DNA of 22,005 nt from a virus. Below the pieces are notes generated by a model. That model was given only the letters and a program-made list of their open reading frames with translations. It had not been told where the DNA came from and ran no database searches. This document shows, one piece after another, positions 15,614 to 22,005 of this stretch. The translations under genes were made by a program, and so were the position numbers. The DNA is taken from IMG/VR virus record IMGVR_UViG_3300036985_003869, positions 1 to 22,005 of that record; one strand, given 5' to 3'. How positions within the stretch are numbered: position 1 is the stretch's first letter; each line of letters starts with the position of its first letter.

Positions 15614-16456
15614 TTATTTAAAAAGGTTTTTATTATTGATATCCCAATCACCCTTATTATTTATTGACTTTATTTTTCTTGGGTCAAATACAATATAATC
15701 ATCATCTAATTTTATTGCTTCATACCCCATATCTTCTATTTGACCTAGACCTAATTTTTCATATTCATTCCAACCAGCTAATTTTTTAGCTGAAATAAAT
15801 ACGGGTATTATTTTATTGGTAGCTGCGGCTCCAGATTCACCAGATAATATTTTATTTTTATCGGTTGTAAACCAAAATACACCTTGAGCTGAACGTTTAG
15901 TATTGAATGAAGTTATGTTTTTACTACTACCATGATAACATATAAGCGGTTTTCCAGCTTCATCTACAACTTTACTACCATCAAACCATCTATTGAAGTT
16001 TTCGTTGAATGTGGAGTCTGAAATGGCTTCATCTAAACCAAATGGTCTATTTGATTGATTCCAGAATTTTTCAGCATCAGATGAATGTTTAGGTGAAGGT
16101 GTTATCTTTAGTCCAGTTAATTCTTCAATATATAAATACATTTGAGTACCTACACCTTTTCGCCTAAAATCTGGTCTTACATCAATACTAGCTTTTAAGA
16201 TACCTTCTTCATTAAAACCAAAAGAAGAATTACCTATTTCAGTATTATCGTTTTTATCAAAAACTAAAATTTGACCTAAAAGACCGAAACGTTTAATTTC
16301 ATCTTCACTATACATGTCAGCAATTAAAACAAAATCACGAATATTTTTTTGTTTAAAATTTTTATAGCTATCTAATTTAGGTTTTTTATTTTTAACGTAA
16401 TCTAAACTAACATGGTTATAACCTTCTCTAAGTAATTTTTTTATAAGTTTTTTCAT
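15614..16456 (-). CDS. Tagged putative internal protein 5: GNAT-like plus ADP-ribosyltransferase-like domains, 280 aa
   Basis: Begins MKKLIKKLLRE then GYNHVS, the shared tag. Residues about 40-135 look like a GNAT acetyltransferase: VRPDFRRKGVGTQMYLYIEE is the acetyl-CoA-binding motif (R-R-K-G-V-G), followed by AEKFWNQ. Residues about 150-270 match the ADP-ribosyltransferase-like domain common in phage polyvalent proteins: FNRWFDGSKVVDEAGKPLIC, YHGSS, GVFWFTTD, IIPVFISAKK, YEAIKLDDDYIVFDPRKIKS, NKGDWD. A capsid-targeted, injected ADP-ribosyltransferase is the design of T4 Alt, which modifies host RNA polymerase; the two are not visibly homologous. It starts two bases after the upstream membrane-protein stop. 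Domain calls are firm for GNAT and good for the ART-like part; packaging and target are inference. Confidence 0.87.
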   Translation of the reverse strand: MKKLIKKLLREGYNHVSLDYVKNKKPKLDSYKNFKQKNIRDFVLIADMYSEDEIKRFGLLGQILVFDKNDNTEIGNSSFGFNEEGILKASIDVRPDFRRKGVGTQMYLYIEELTGLKITPSPKHSSDAEKFWNQSNRPFGLDEAISDSTFNENFNRWFDGSKVVDEAGKPLICYHGSSKNITSFNTKRSAQGVFWFTTDKNKILSGESGAAATNKIIPVFISAKKLAGWNEYEKLGLGQIEDMGYEAIKLDDDYIVFDPRKIKSINNKGDWDINNKNLFK

Positions 16457-16458
16457 AT

Positions 16459-16758
16459 TTAAACCATGTTTAAGTAATCCAATAATGTTATCAAAATACT
16501 AGGAATAATAGTTGTTAATAAATCAGACCAACAAAAACCTTTATATGTTATTTGGTCTTTAATTTCTTTAAATAATGCAAATAACGTTGTTATTAACAAT
16601 GAAATTACATTTGTCTTTAAAGTGGTATAATTAGAATTTTGATTTGTTGCTATTGTTATTATAAAACTTGAGATTATGAAAATAATAAAACCATAAATAA
16701 AATGATTTGCTTTATCTAATGGAATTATTGGTAATGTAAAATTTAAAAGATTTTTCAT
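16459..16758 (-). CDS. Small membrane protein, 99 aa
   Basis: Hydrophobic segments at about residues 20-37, 50-63 and 79-94 suggest three membrane helices. LDKANHFIYGF near the N-terminus and KEIKDQITYKGFCWSDLLTT resemble the D-K-x-x-H-F and E-x-x-D...D-L pattern of VanZ/YfiM-like small membrane proteins, which are frequent in phages but of unknown role. A lysis (holin-like) function is possible but not shown. It lacks the LLRE tag although it begins MKNLLNF. The gene sits nine bases after the DNRLRE-like gene and two bases before the tagged ART-like gene, in one transcription unit. Confidence 0.75.
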   Translation of the reverse strand: MKNLLNFTLPIIPLDKANHFIYGFIIFIISSFIITIATNQNSNYTTLKTNVISLLITTLFALFKEIKDQITYKGFCWSDLLTTIIPSILITLLDYLNMV

Positions 16759-16767
16759 GTTTTATAT

Positions 16768-18174
16768 CTATTGTGATTTACGCATATCAACTTGATTAAT
16801 AATATCAAATTGTAATACATTTTTTAGTGTTGTTACCTCTAAATTAGATGTAACTAGTATATCCAAATAATATGTGTTTGGTATAAGACTAGCAGTATCT
16901 AATAATAAGTAATAGTGGTTATTACTCATTTCAACTTGTTGAAAATCAATTACAGTTAATTCTGATTTACCTTCAGTAACATATAACCTATATTTTATAT
17001 CATCAATAAGTTGAGATTGTTCTACAGTATAGGGTATTCTAGCAGAAACAATTATTTTTCTAACATCACCACGTTTTATTTTCTCATTGTTTTGTATACC
17101 AGAAACACTTACAGCAGTTTTCTTAGGTAGGTTATCAGCTGTTCCGATATTATAATATTCCGTAGAATCTTTCATTGCAAAATCTAAAGAAATATCTGGT
17201 CTAGTTATTCCATTAATTACTATATTTTTCCAAATATCATTATACATAACGCAATCATTTGAACCATTTGATGGTATAATTAAATCAATAGAATAAACAC
17301 CTTTTGTTACGTGTGTTACTTGTGATTGAGTGAATGATGAAAACAATGAATCGGTATAGTCGTATATTTCAACTATTGGTATAGAATCTAAGTTTGTTGG
17401 ATTACCACCTAAATTAACATACAAATATAATTTATTATTTTTATCTAAATAAAAATTATTTCTATCATCTTTTATATGGTTATCATATATTGTTTCAATA
17501 TACGGTTCGTAGAATGTTTGTGTGTTATTTGTGAAGAAACCAACATATTGTGGTGCTGTTGTATTTAATAATTCATAACTTCTATCATATGCTATACCTA
17601 AACCATAATTAGTATCACCAGTTAATACACCATTAACATAATCAGTAATATCCATTTCTATATTTTCATTACCTTTATCAAAATGTTGTGAAGCTATAGT
17701 GATAGAAGCTGGTGAACCAGAATAAACACCTGCCCCACCATTCCACTCAATACCAGTTTGAGCTCTAACCCAGTTTGATGCACCAACATAGTAAGCTGAG
17801 TCACCAAAAGTTAATAATGGGATTTCATAATCGTACCCAACACCATTATCCCATGGTTGGTCGATTTTAAATAAGATTAGATTAAATGATGCTGTTCTGT
17901 CTTTTGAACCTATTGTTGAATTTAACAATTCCTTATCAAAAGCACCTGTATTTGTCATTCTAAGAGTATGTTTTAGTTTAGATAAATCAGCGAATGTACC
18001 ACCACTATAAAGTGATTTAATTCTTGTTTCATCAAAATAAAATAAAAACCTACTGTAGTTGTTATTTCCAGATGGACCACCATAAAATAGTTCAGTTATA
18101 GGGTTTAACCCAGTATTTACATTTGAATTGTAAACTATTGTGTTATTCTTATCGAAAAAGGTTCTAATTACCAT
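16768..18174 (-). CDS. Virion structural protein with DNRLRE-like N-terminal domain, 468 aa
   Basis: The N-terminal about 230 residues resemble the DNRLRE family (extended beta domain found in surface and phage fibre proteins): SRFLFYFDETRIKSL, LKHTLRMTNTG, FNLILFKIDQPWDNGVGYDY, IEMDITDYVNGVLTGDTNYG and LGIAYDRSYE. After a linker the rest is beta-rich repeat-like sequence (IPIVEIYDYTD, GVYSIDLIIPS, KYRLYVTEG, YYLDILVTSN). No signal peptide or catalytic motif. It is placed directly after the gp5-like spike gene and is therefore probably a tail-fibre, baseplate or head-decoration component; which one cannot be told. GATATTTATATA lies 13 bases before the ATG, so it may have its own promoter. Confidence 0.82.
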   Translation of the reverse strand: MVIRTFFDKNNTIVYNSNVNTGLNPITELFYGGPSGNNNYSRFLFYFDETRIKSLYSGGTFADLSKLKHTLRMTNTGAFDKELLNSTIGSKDRTASFNLILFKIDQPWDNGVGYDYEIPLLTFGDSAYYVGASNWVRAQTGIEWNGGAGVYSGSPASITIASQHFDKGNENIEMDITDYVNGVLTGDTNYGLGIAYDRSYELLNTTAPQYVGFFTNNTQTFYEPYIETIYDNHIKDDRNNFYLDKNNKLYLYVNLGGNPTNLDSIPIVEIYDYTDSLFSSFTQSQVTHVTKGVYSIDLIIPSNGSNDCVMYNDIWKNIVINGITRPDISLDFAMKDSTEYYNIGTADNLPKKTAVSVSGIQNNEKIKRGDVRKIIVSARIPYTVEQSQLIDDIKYRLYVTEGKSELTVIDFQQVEMSNNHYYLLLDTASLIPNTYYLDILVTSNLEVTTLKNVLQFDIINQVDMRKSQ

Positions 18175-18187
18175 TGATTATATTTTA

Positions 18188-18199
18188 TATATAAATATC
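18188..18199 (-). promoter_or_regulatory. Candidate late promoter motif GATATTTATATA, minus strand
   Basis: It lies in the 61-base gap before the DNRLRE-like gene, 13 bases from the start codon. Spacing and sequence match the + strand copies at 7637 and 13086, which argues that the motif is directional and tied to gene starts. Confidence 0.45.
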
Positions 18200-18235
18200 A
18201 TTTAATATAGAAATGTTAAGTTATATATTAAAATA

Positions 18236-19234
18236 TTAATTAATACGAATATTCTTACTTAACATTCTTTTTTCTAAATCTTCAGCTTTTGATTTTAAAG
18301 CGGCTATCGCTTGTATATTTCCAGAAGCTGTTAAGTCAGTGGCTGGGTTACCATTTCCGTTATGTACATGTGAACAAATTGCGTCTTTAAGTAATCGTAA
18401 ATAATCTAATAAAATATCACCAAATGGTAATTGGTGTGCGTCTTTTAAAATATTGGTTAATTCCTCATCACTAATAAGGTTCTCTTGGTTTAAGGTTATG
18501 TTTGGTGACCCGTTTTTATGTGTTAATAAATTAATTTTACTTGAAACGATATTAATAACAGTACCAGTTTCTGTTGTTTCAGAATCATCTGATATTGGAA
18601 TTTTAACACCATTTTTTATTTGAATAAACCCCTGTGTTTTACTATTAAAAGCAATTTTAAATTGATTGGAATTAGATGATTCAAATTTTCCAGCTCTAAT
18701 TACAACTTCATTATTTTTTTGGGTTATATCTGTATTATATCTACCTTGTATTGAAATTTCATCAGATTTAGGAAAAACACCAATTAATTCTGGTATAATT
18801 TTATTTGTTGTGTTGTCACTTAAAACTGGAGGTCCAGATGTTAGTTGTCCAAATGTAAAAGGTCTTAAAGGTGTTAAAGCTGATGCTTTATCATTTTCTA
18901 ATTTATCTAATTGAGATATAATTGGTCCGATATAAAGTCTATCAGCATGTTGCGAAGTTTTACCCATTATAAAAACCCATACAACTTCACCTACTTTTGG
19001 GATTGTTGAAAGGTGTTTTGGTAACAACGGAAAAGCCCATGGTAGTTCTTTTGTAGGTAAATCACCATCACCACCTACAGTTGGTGAACCGTTGATTCTG
19101 ACTTTAATCCTACCCATTCCATTTTCATCTTCAATCGAATCAACAACACCATATTTTAAATATTTAAAGTTGTCTTGATTGTATTCACTGTTTGCCATGA
19201 AAACTTTATTCGTACCGTTTCCTATAAAATACAT
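18236..19234 (-). CDS. Baseplate central spike (gp5-like, OB fold), 332 aa
   Basis: Central membrane-piercing spike of the baseplate. Residues about 25-110 form the gp5-type OB domain: KYGVVDSIEDENGMGRIKVR, ELPWAFPLLPKHLSTIPKVG, EVVWVFIMG and RLYIGPI are characteristic. The middle is beta-helix or spike-like sequence. CSHVHNGNGNPATD (about 287-300) contains an H-x-H motif like the metal-binding tips of phage spikes, but here a further 32 helical residues follow. T4 gp5 carries a lysozyme domain between OB fold and spike; none is present. The ATG at 19234 is one base after the upstream stop. Strong family call. Confidence 0.9.
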   Translation of the reverse strand: MYFIGNGTNKVFMANSEYNQDNFKYLKYGVVDSIEDENGMGRIKVRINGSPTVGGDGDLPTKELPWAFPLLPKHLSTIPKVGEVVWVFIMGKTSQHADRLYIGPIISQLDKLENDKASALTPLRPFTFGQLTSGPPVLSDNTTNKIIPELIGVFPKSDEISIQGRYNTDITQKNNEVVIRAGKFESSNSNQFKIAFNSKTQGFIQIKNGVKIPISDDSETTETGTVINIVSSKINLLTHKNGSPNITLNQENLISDEELTNILKDAHQLPFGDILLDYLRLLKDAICSHVHNGNGNPATDLTASGNIQAIAALKSKAEDLEKRMLSKNIRIN

Positions 19235-19235
19235 A

Positions 19236-19421
19236 TTATTCCCCTTTTAATCTTTTTAAAATTATTCTATTTGCTTGGTCAAAGCTTTTTTCTATTTCAA
19301 CTAATTTGTCAAAATCTAATATCATTCTCAATTTAATAGATTCATGGTCTGATTCTAATTGTTTGATGTAGAATAGTAAAGAATTATTATCCATATTATC
19401 TAATTTTTTTTTATCATCCAT
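19236..19421 (-). CDS. Hypothetical coiled-coil protein, 61 aa, partly duplicated upstream
   Basis: A small, charged, fully helical protein: MDDKKKLDNMDNNSLLFYIK, then QLESDHESIKLRMILDFDKL and a Lys/Arg-rich end. Function unknown; lying directly before the spike gene suggests a baseplate assembly role. Its first 22 bases overlap the 3' end of the homing endonuclease gene in another frame. Residues LLFYIKQLESDH match LFHIKQLESDH in the broken copy at 20452-20601, with 26 identical bases. The simplest reading is that this is the surviving full-length copy of a gene whose 5' part is duplicated on the far side of the endonuclease gene. Confidence 0.72.
   Translation of the reverse strand: MDDKKKLDNMDNNSLLFYIKQLESDHESIKLRMILDFDKLVEIEKSFDQANRIILKRLKGE
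19344..19369. repeat. 26-base direct repeat, copy 1 (downstream side of the homing gene)
   Basis: Identical to 20521-20546. It encodes IKQLESDH in the 61-residue gene. Similarity continues a few bases on the 5' coding side (GAATA at 19371-19375) and stops abruptly after the His codon. Confidence 0.93.
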
Positions 19422-20494
19422 TTTAAATTATCATCAATTTTTTTAACGTTATTTATTATTATTAATTTTATTTTTTTATTTAAACAATAATCTATTTTTA
19501 TTTTATCCCTTCTCTGTTGATTATCTAACCCTTTTTGACCACCCCAATATTTAATTTCTTCGTAGTGTTGGCGACCATTAAACTCAATACATGTGTTCAA
19601 TTCAGATAAGTAAAAATCAAAAGGTAATTCTTTTTTATCTTTACAATCAGGGAAGCGTTTTTGTGGTATAAACTTAATATTATTTTTAATTAAATAATTT
19701 TTTACTTCACGCTCACCTCTTGACTCATTACATTTCGGACATCCAGCACCATTTAAATGATGCCTCACTTTTTGTTCAAAAACACCATGTATTTGACACA
19801 TTATTTTAACTTTACTTTTATTATTGATGATGTTATCAACTAGAGTGTAGTTATATTTTTCTAAATGGACTAATTTAGATTTTTCAATAAATTTATTATT
19901 ATCTAAATTTTTATTACCACATAAAGAACAACCATTACCAGTTAAATGACCGCTAGGTTGTTGTTCAAATTCACCATGAACTGGACAAATTATTTTAATT
20001 TTAACCCTGTTATTAACATATTCAACTAACGAATAATCATATTTGTCACCATGAATATTTTTAGCTTTTTGAATAAAAATGTTATTAGTTAATTTTGTTT
20101 TATTAGCAATTAAATCGTATTTACATTTAGGACATCCAGAACCATTTAAATGTATTTTAGGTAATTGCTCAAATATACCATGTGTTGAACATATTATTTT
20201 AATTTTAGTTTGGTCATCAATATAATTTACCAATGAATAATTATATTGGTTAGAATTCACTAAATTATCAATTAATTTTTTTGTGTTCATTAGATTAGTT
20301 TTTTTTCTATTATTACATTTTGGACAACCTTGTCCTCTTAAATGAGCACTTGGAGTTTGTTCAAATTCACTATGTTTTAGACAAATTATTTTAACTTTAG
20401 TCGTATTATTAAAATAATTAACTAACGAATAATCATATTTATTACCATGCTTTAATTCAGCTTTAGATATAAATTTTTGTGTTTTTGTTTCCAT
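19400..20494 (-). CDS. Free-standing homing endonuclease, EDxHD (Vsr-like) type with four zinc-ribbon repeats, 364 aa
   Basis: Residues 5-255 hold four copies of a unit of about 65 residues: F-I-x-K...H-G-x-K-Y-D-Y-S-L-V, K-V-K-I-I-C-x-x-H-x-x-F-E-Q, H-L-x-G-x-G-C-P-K-C (DUF723-like treble-clef zinc modules, Cys/His and a closing C-x-x-C in each), likely DNA-binding. The C-terminal about 105 residues form a PD-(D/E)xK/Vsr-like nuclease: GEREVKNYLIKNN (Glu263), LPFDFYL (Asp293), FNGRQHYEE (His310), QRRDKIKIDYC (Asp330), the E-D-x-H-D signature of homing enzymes such as I-Bth0305I. It sits between baseplate genes, starting inside the broken gene copy and ending inside the next gene, flanked by a 26-base direct repeat. 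A mobile gene, not a virion component. ATATTTATTA lies two bases before the ATG. Confidence 0.9.
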   Translation of the reverse strand: METKTQKFISKAELKHGNKYDYSLVNYFNNTTKVKIICLKHSEFEQTPSAHLRGQGCPKCNNRKKTNLMNTKKLIDNLVNSNQYNYSLVNYIDDQTKIKIICSTHGIFEQLPKIHLNGSGCPKCKYDLIANKTKLTNNIFIQKAKNIHGDKYDYSLVEYVNNRVKIKIICPVHGEFEQQPSGHLTGNGCSLCGNKNLDNNKFIEKSKLVHLEKYNYTLVDNIINNKSKVKIMCQIHGVFEQKVRHHLNGAGCPKCNESRGEREVKNYLIKNNIKFIPQKRFPDCKDKKELPFDFYLSELNTCIEFNGRQHYEEIKYWGGQKGLDNQQRRDKIKIDYCLNKKIKLIIINNVKKIDDNLKWMIKKN

Positions 20495-20601
20495 ATTAAT
20501 AAATATAACATATAATTGAAATGGTCTGATTCTAATTGTTTGATGTGGAATAATATTTCATTGTTTGTTTTTGATTCTAAATTGTCTTTTTTTTCTTCCA
20601 T
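20452..20601 (-). pseudogene. Truncated duplicate of the 61-aa gene, 49-codon remnant
   Basis: Start ATG at 20601: MEEKKDNLESKTNNEILF, then HIKQLESDH, after which it departs from the 61-residue protein, runs through FNYMLYLLIWKQKHKNL in the space before and inside the endonuclease gene, and stops at 20454-20452. The first 27 residues are collinear with the intact small protein at 19421; the rest is out of frame with the endonuclease and looks meaningless. The gene appears to have been interrupted right after the His codon. The short peptide may still be translated, since its start lies 10 bases after the upstream gene's stop. Confidence 0.7.
20521..20546. repeat. 26-base direct repeat, copy 2 (upstream side of the homing gene)
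   Basis: Identical to 19344-19369, same orientation. It encodes IKQLESDH in the truncated copy. The two copies bracket the homing endonuclease gene. Confidence 0.93.
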
Positions 20602-20610
20602 AATAAAAAT

Positions 20611-21015
20611 TTATCTAATTATTCCATTCCCAGTTGCAATAGTTGTTGTAACGCCTTGTGAAATAACTGGTGCACCTAAATTACCAACACCTACGGTTGT
20701 AACTGAAATTCCAGGTGGTATTGCAATATTAACAACCGATTCTGTTAATAACGAATTTAATATTTCTTCTACTCTAATTAATTCCATAGTTTCATCTACA
20801 TTTGGTCCATCAGCAAATACATCACCAACTTGTCTACCAGATTCTGATTGTCTGGAAATAATTCTAGCTGCAATTGCTTGCGATGACATGCCTGGTCTTA
20901 GTTGAGCCCCCACAACAATTAATGGTGGTGGTAGTGGTGCAACTGGTTCATCTGGTATTGCGAATGCTGATAAAATTAAATTTAATATATTACTAAGTGT
21001 ATTTATTTCTAACAT
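20611..21015 (-). CDS. Hypothetical phage structural protein, 134 aa
   Basis: Not assigned to a family. A hydrophobic helix at the N-terminus (TLSNILNLILSAFAI), a Pro-rich linker (PDEPVAPLPPPL), then a helical middle (SQAIAARIISRQSESG, DETMELIRVEEILNSLL) and a Gly/Val/Thr beta-rich end (PPGISVTTVGVGNLGAPVIS). The start codon overlaps the stop of the preceding gene as TAATG, indicating translational coupling. Located among baseplate genes, so a small baseplate or tail component is likely. No signal peptide cleavage site is convincing; the N-terminal hydrophobic helix may mediate assembly. Confidence 0.75.
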   Translation of the reverse strand: MLEINTLSNILNLILSAFAIPDEPVAPLPPPLIVVGAQLRPGMSSQAIAARIISRQSESGRQVGDVFADGPNVDETMELIRVEEILNSLLTESVVNIAIPPGISVTTVGVGNLGAPVISQGVTTTIATGNGIIR

Positions 21016-22004
21016 TATGTTAATCCTTTAATTGTTCTCAAAATATCTTGTGATACACCAACAAGACTTAATAACTGAGATTTTTTATTTTTTATTTTTT
21101 CCGTGTTTTTTTTAGCTATGGCATCACCTACTAGTTTTGCTATTTTTTGTAAGGCAATTGATAGTAATATTTTAATTATCAACCCAGAAATTCTTTTAAT
21201 TATTTGTTTGAATAAGTTTTTACATTTTTTAATAAAATCAACTGAATCATTAAATTTAACATCTGGTCCGTAAATTATGTTATAATTTATTAAAAAAATA
21301 AAAACAACTTTAGGTGATAGGATAACACCCACAATAGATTTAATAATATTTGTAATAATTAATTGGAAAAAATTTAATTTAACAGAACCTTTATCTACAT
21401 TTAATTTAACATTACTGGTGCTTTGATTAGCCATGTTATCTAGACTAGTTGATATTACGTATTTTTTTTCTTGTATTGTTGTAGTTGTAGATAATGAATC
21501 ATTAAAATCGGTGAGTGTAGATACTGGAATAGAACCATCAATTGTTTCTGATGTTTTTATCTTGATAACACCTCTTTGTCTTTCACTAGAACGTCTTTCA
21601 ATAATTGCTATTTCATCATTACTAAAAGTAAAAAAACTGTCATCATTAGAATCACTTTCTTTTGCGTTTATATCTTCATCCACCAATTTATCAACAATTT
21701 TGTTTACCTTTTCTTCCATTTCTAATTGGAGTCTAGGTTTTTTAATTTGAAAAGAAATTGAACCGAAAATGGTATCGATAATTCTACTTAGTATATTAGA
21801 TGAATTAAACAATGTAAGTGAATCGATAAAATTATTATTTAATTCACTAAGTGTTTTTGAATTATATTCTGCATTTGATTTAATAGTTAAAGAATTGTTT
21901 GGTCTAGTCGAATCACCGATAGAGTTAAAAGTTATATCAAATAATCCAACACCATTTTTATCTTTCCAAGTATATGTTGTTCCATCTCCTTGTATTACAC
22001 CGTA
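21015..22004 (-). CDS. Hypothetical baseplate/tail-region protein, 5' partial, at least 329 aa
   Basis: The frame stays open on the minus strand to the right edge, so the gene continues beyond the window; the TTG at 21812 is internal. The 64 extra visible residues begin YGVIQGDGTTYTWKDKNG and include VGLFDITFNSIGDSTRPNN. The middle is acidic and polar (EEKVNKIVDKLVDEDINAKE, SNDDSFFTFSNDEIAIIE), followed by hydrophobic stretches (FFQLIITNIIKSIVGVIL, VVFIFLINYNIIYG, ISGLIIKILLSIALQKIAKL) that could be buried helices or membrane-active segments. Function unknown. Coupled to the next gene by a TAATG overlap, within the spike-gene operon. A large structural or assembly protein is the likely class. 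Confidence 0.8.
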   Translation of the reverse strand, partial: YGVIQGDGTTYTWKDKNGVGLFDITFNSIGDSTRPNNSLTIKSNAEYNSKTLSELNNNFIDSLTLFNSSNILSRIIDTIFGSISFQIKKPRLQLEMEEKVNKIVDKLVDEDINAKESDSNDDSFFTFSNDEIAIIERRSSERQRGVIKIKTSETIDGSIPVSTLTDFNDSLSTTTTIQEKKYVISTSLDNMANQSTSNVKLNVDKGSVKLNFFQLIITNIIKSIVGVILSPKVVFIFLINYNIIYGPDVKFNDSVDFIKKCKNLFKQIIKRISGLIIKILLSIALQKIAKLVGDAIAKKNTEKIKNKKSQLLSLVGVSQDILRTIKGLT

Positions 22005-22005
22005 A

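Noticed and set aside
16459-16758. Membrane protein as a sixth tagged cargo protein
   Set aside because: It begins MKNLLNF but has no IKKLLRE continuation and no L-x-E site near residue 11.
21769-22005. Plus-strand open frame at the right edge
   Set aside because: The minus strand is open through the whole segment and continuous with the 21015-21812 frame; the plus-strand frame is its shadow.
1-22005. tRNA genes, CRISPR arrays, insertion sequences, origin
   Set aside because: I looked for cloverleaf arms ending in CCA, regularly spaced repeats and transposase motifs and found none; the mobile features are inteins and one homing endonuclease gene.

Overview
This window is part of the late, virion-building region of a strongly AT-rich T4-like (contractile-tailed) phage. 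The backbone is recognisable from motifs in the translated proteins. A large terminase (gp17-like, entering from the left edge), portal (gp20-like), prohead protease (gp21-like), scaffold (gp22-like) and major capsid protein (gp23-like) lie on the + strand in T4-like order. A gp5-like baseplate spike lies on the - strand. A Bacteroidota host is the best guess but is inference. Start codons have A/T-rich upstream sequence with no visible Shine-Dalgarno, and one intergenic region (8471-8501) carries an exact TTG-N20-TAnnTTTG arrangement, the Bacteroidota promoter form.

Left part (1-7616): terminase and portal together carry four inteins. The terminase has the end of one intein (to 391), then only nine codons of extein, then a complete 458-residue LAGLIDADG intein (419-1792). 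The portal has a 425-residue HNH intein that appears to begin with proline (3714-4988) and a 358-residue LAGLIDADG intein (5253-6326). Middle part (7617-13076): two unrecognised genes, then protease, scaffold and capsid protein, with two clear rho-independent terminators. The capsid protein keeps a T4-type maturation site (LTE|A at residue 60), so the protease should still cut after L/I-x-E.

Cargo locus (13110-16456): the most interesting part. Five otherwise unrelated proteins, three on + and two on -, converging at about 15250, all begin with the same 11-residue tag, M-K-x-x-I-K-(K/R)-L-L-R-E. It is a short basic amphipathic segment ending in the protease consensus L-x-E, the layout of the T4 capsid targeting sequence (MKTYQEFIAE|A on internal proteins). 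I infer that these proteins are packed into the prohead, trimmed by the gp21-like protease and injected with the DNA. One is a GNAT-like domain joined to an ADP-ribosyltransferase-like domain of the polyvalent-protein type, recalling T4 Alt. Others carry a GNAT-like segment, a ParB-like motif, or no known domain.

Right part (16459-22005, all - strand, read right to left): a partial structural gene open to the right edge, a small structural protein, a broken gene copy, a free-standing EDxHD (Vsr-like) homing endonuclease with four zinc-ribbon repeats, a 61-residue protein whose 5' end duplicates the broken copy, the gp5-like spike, a DNRLRE-like virion protein, a small membrane protein, and then the tagged cargo genes. 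A short motif, GATATTTATA or close to it, recurs upstream of several late genes on both strands and is a candidate phage promoter element.
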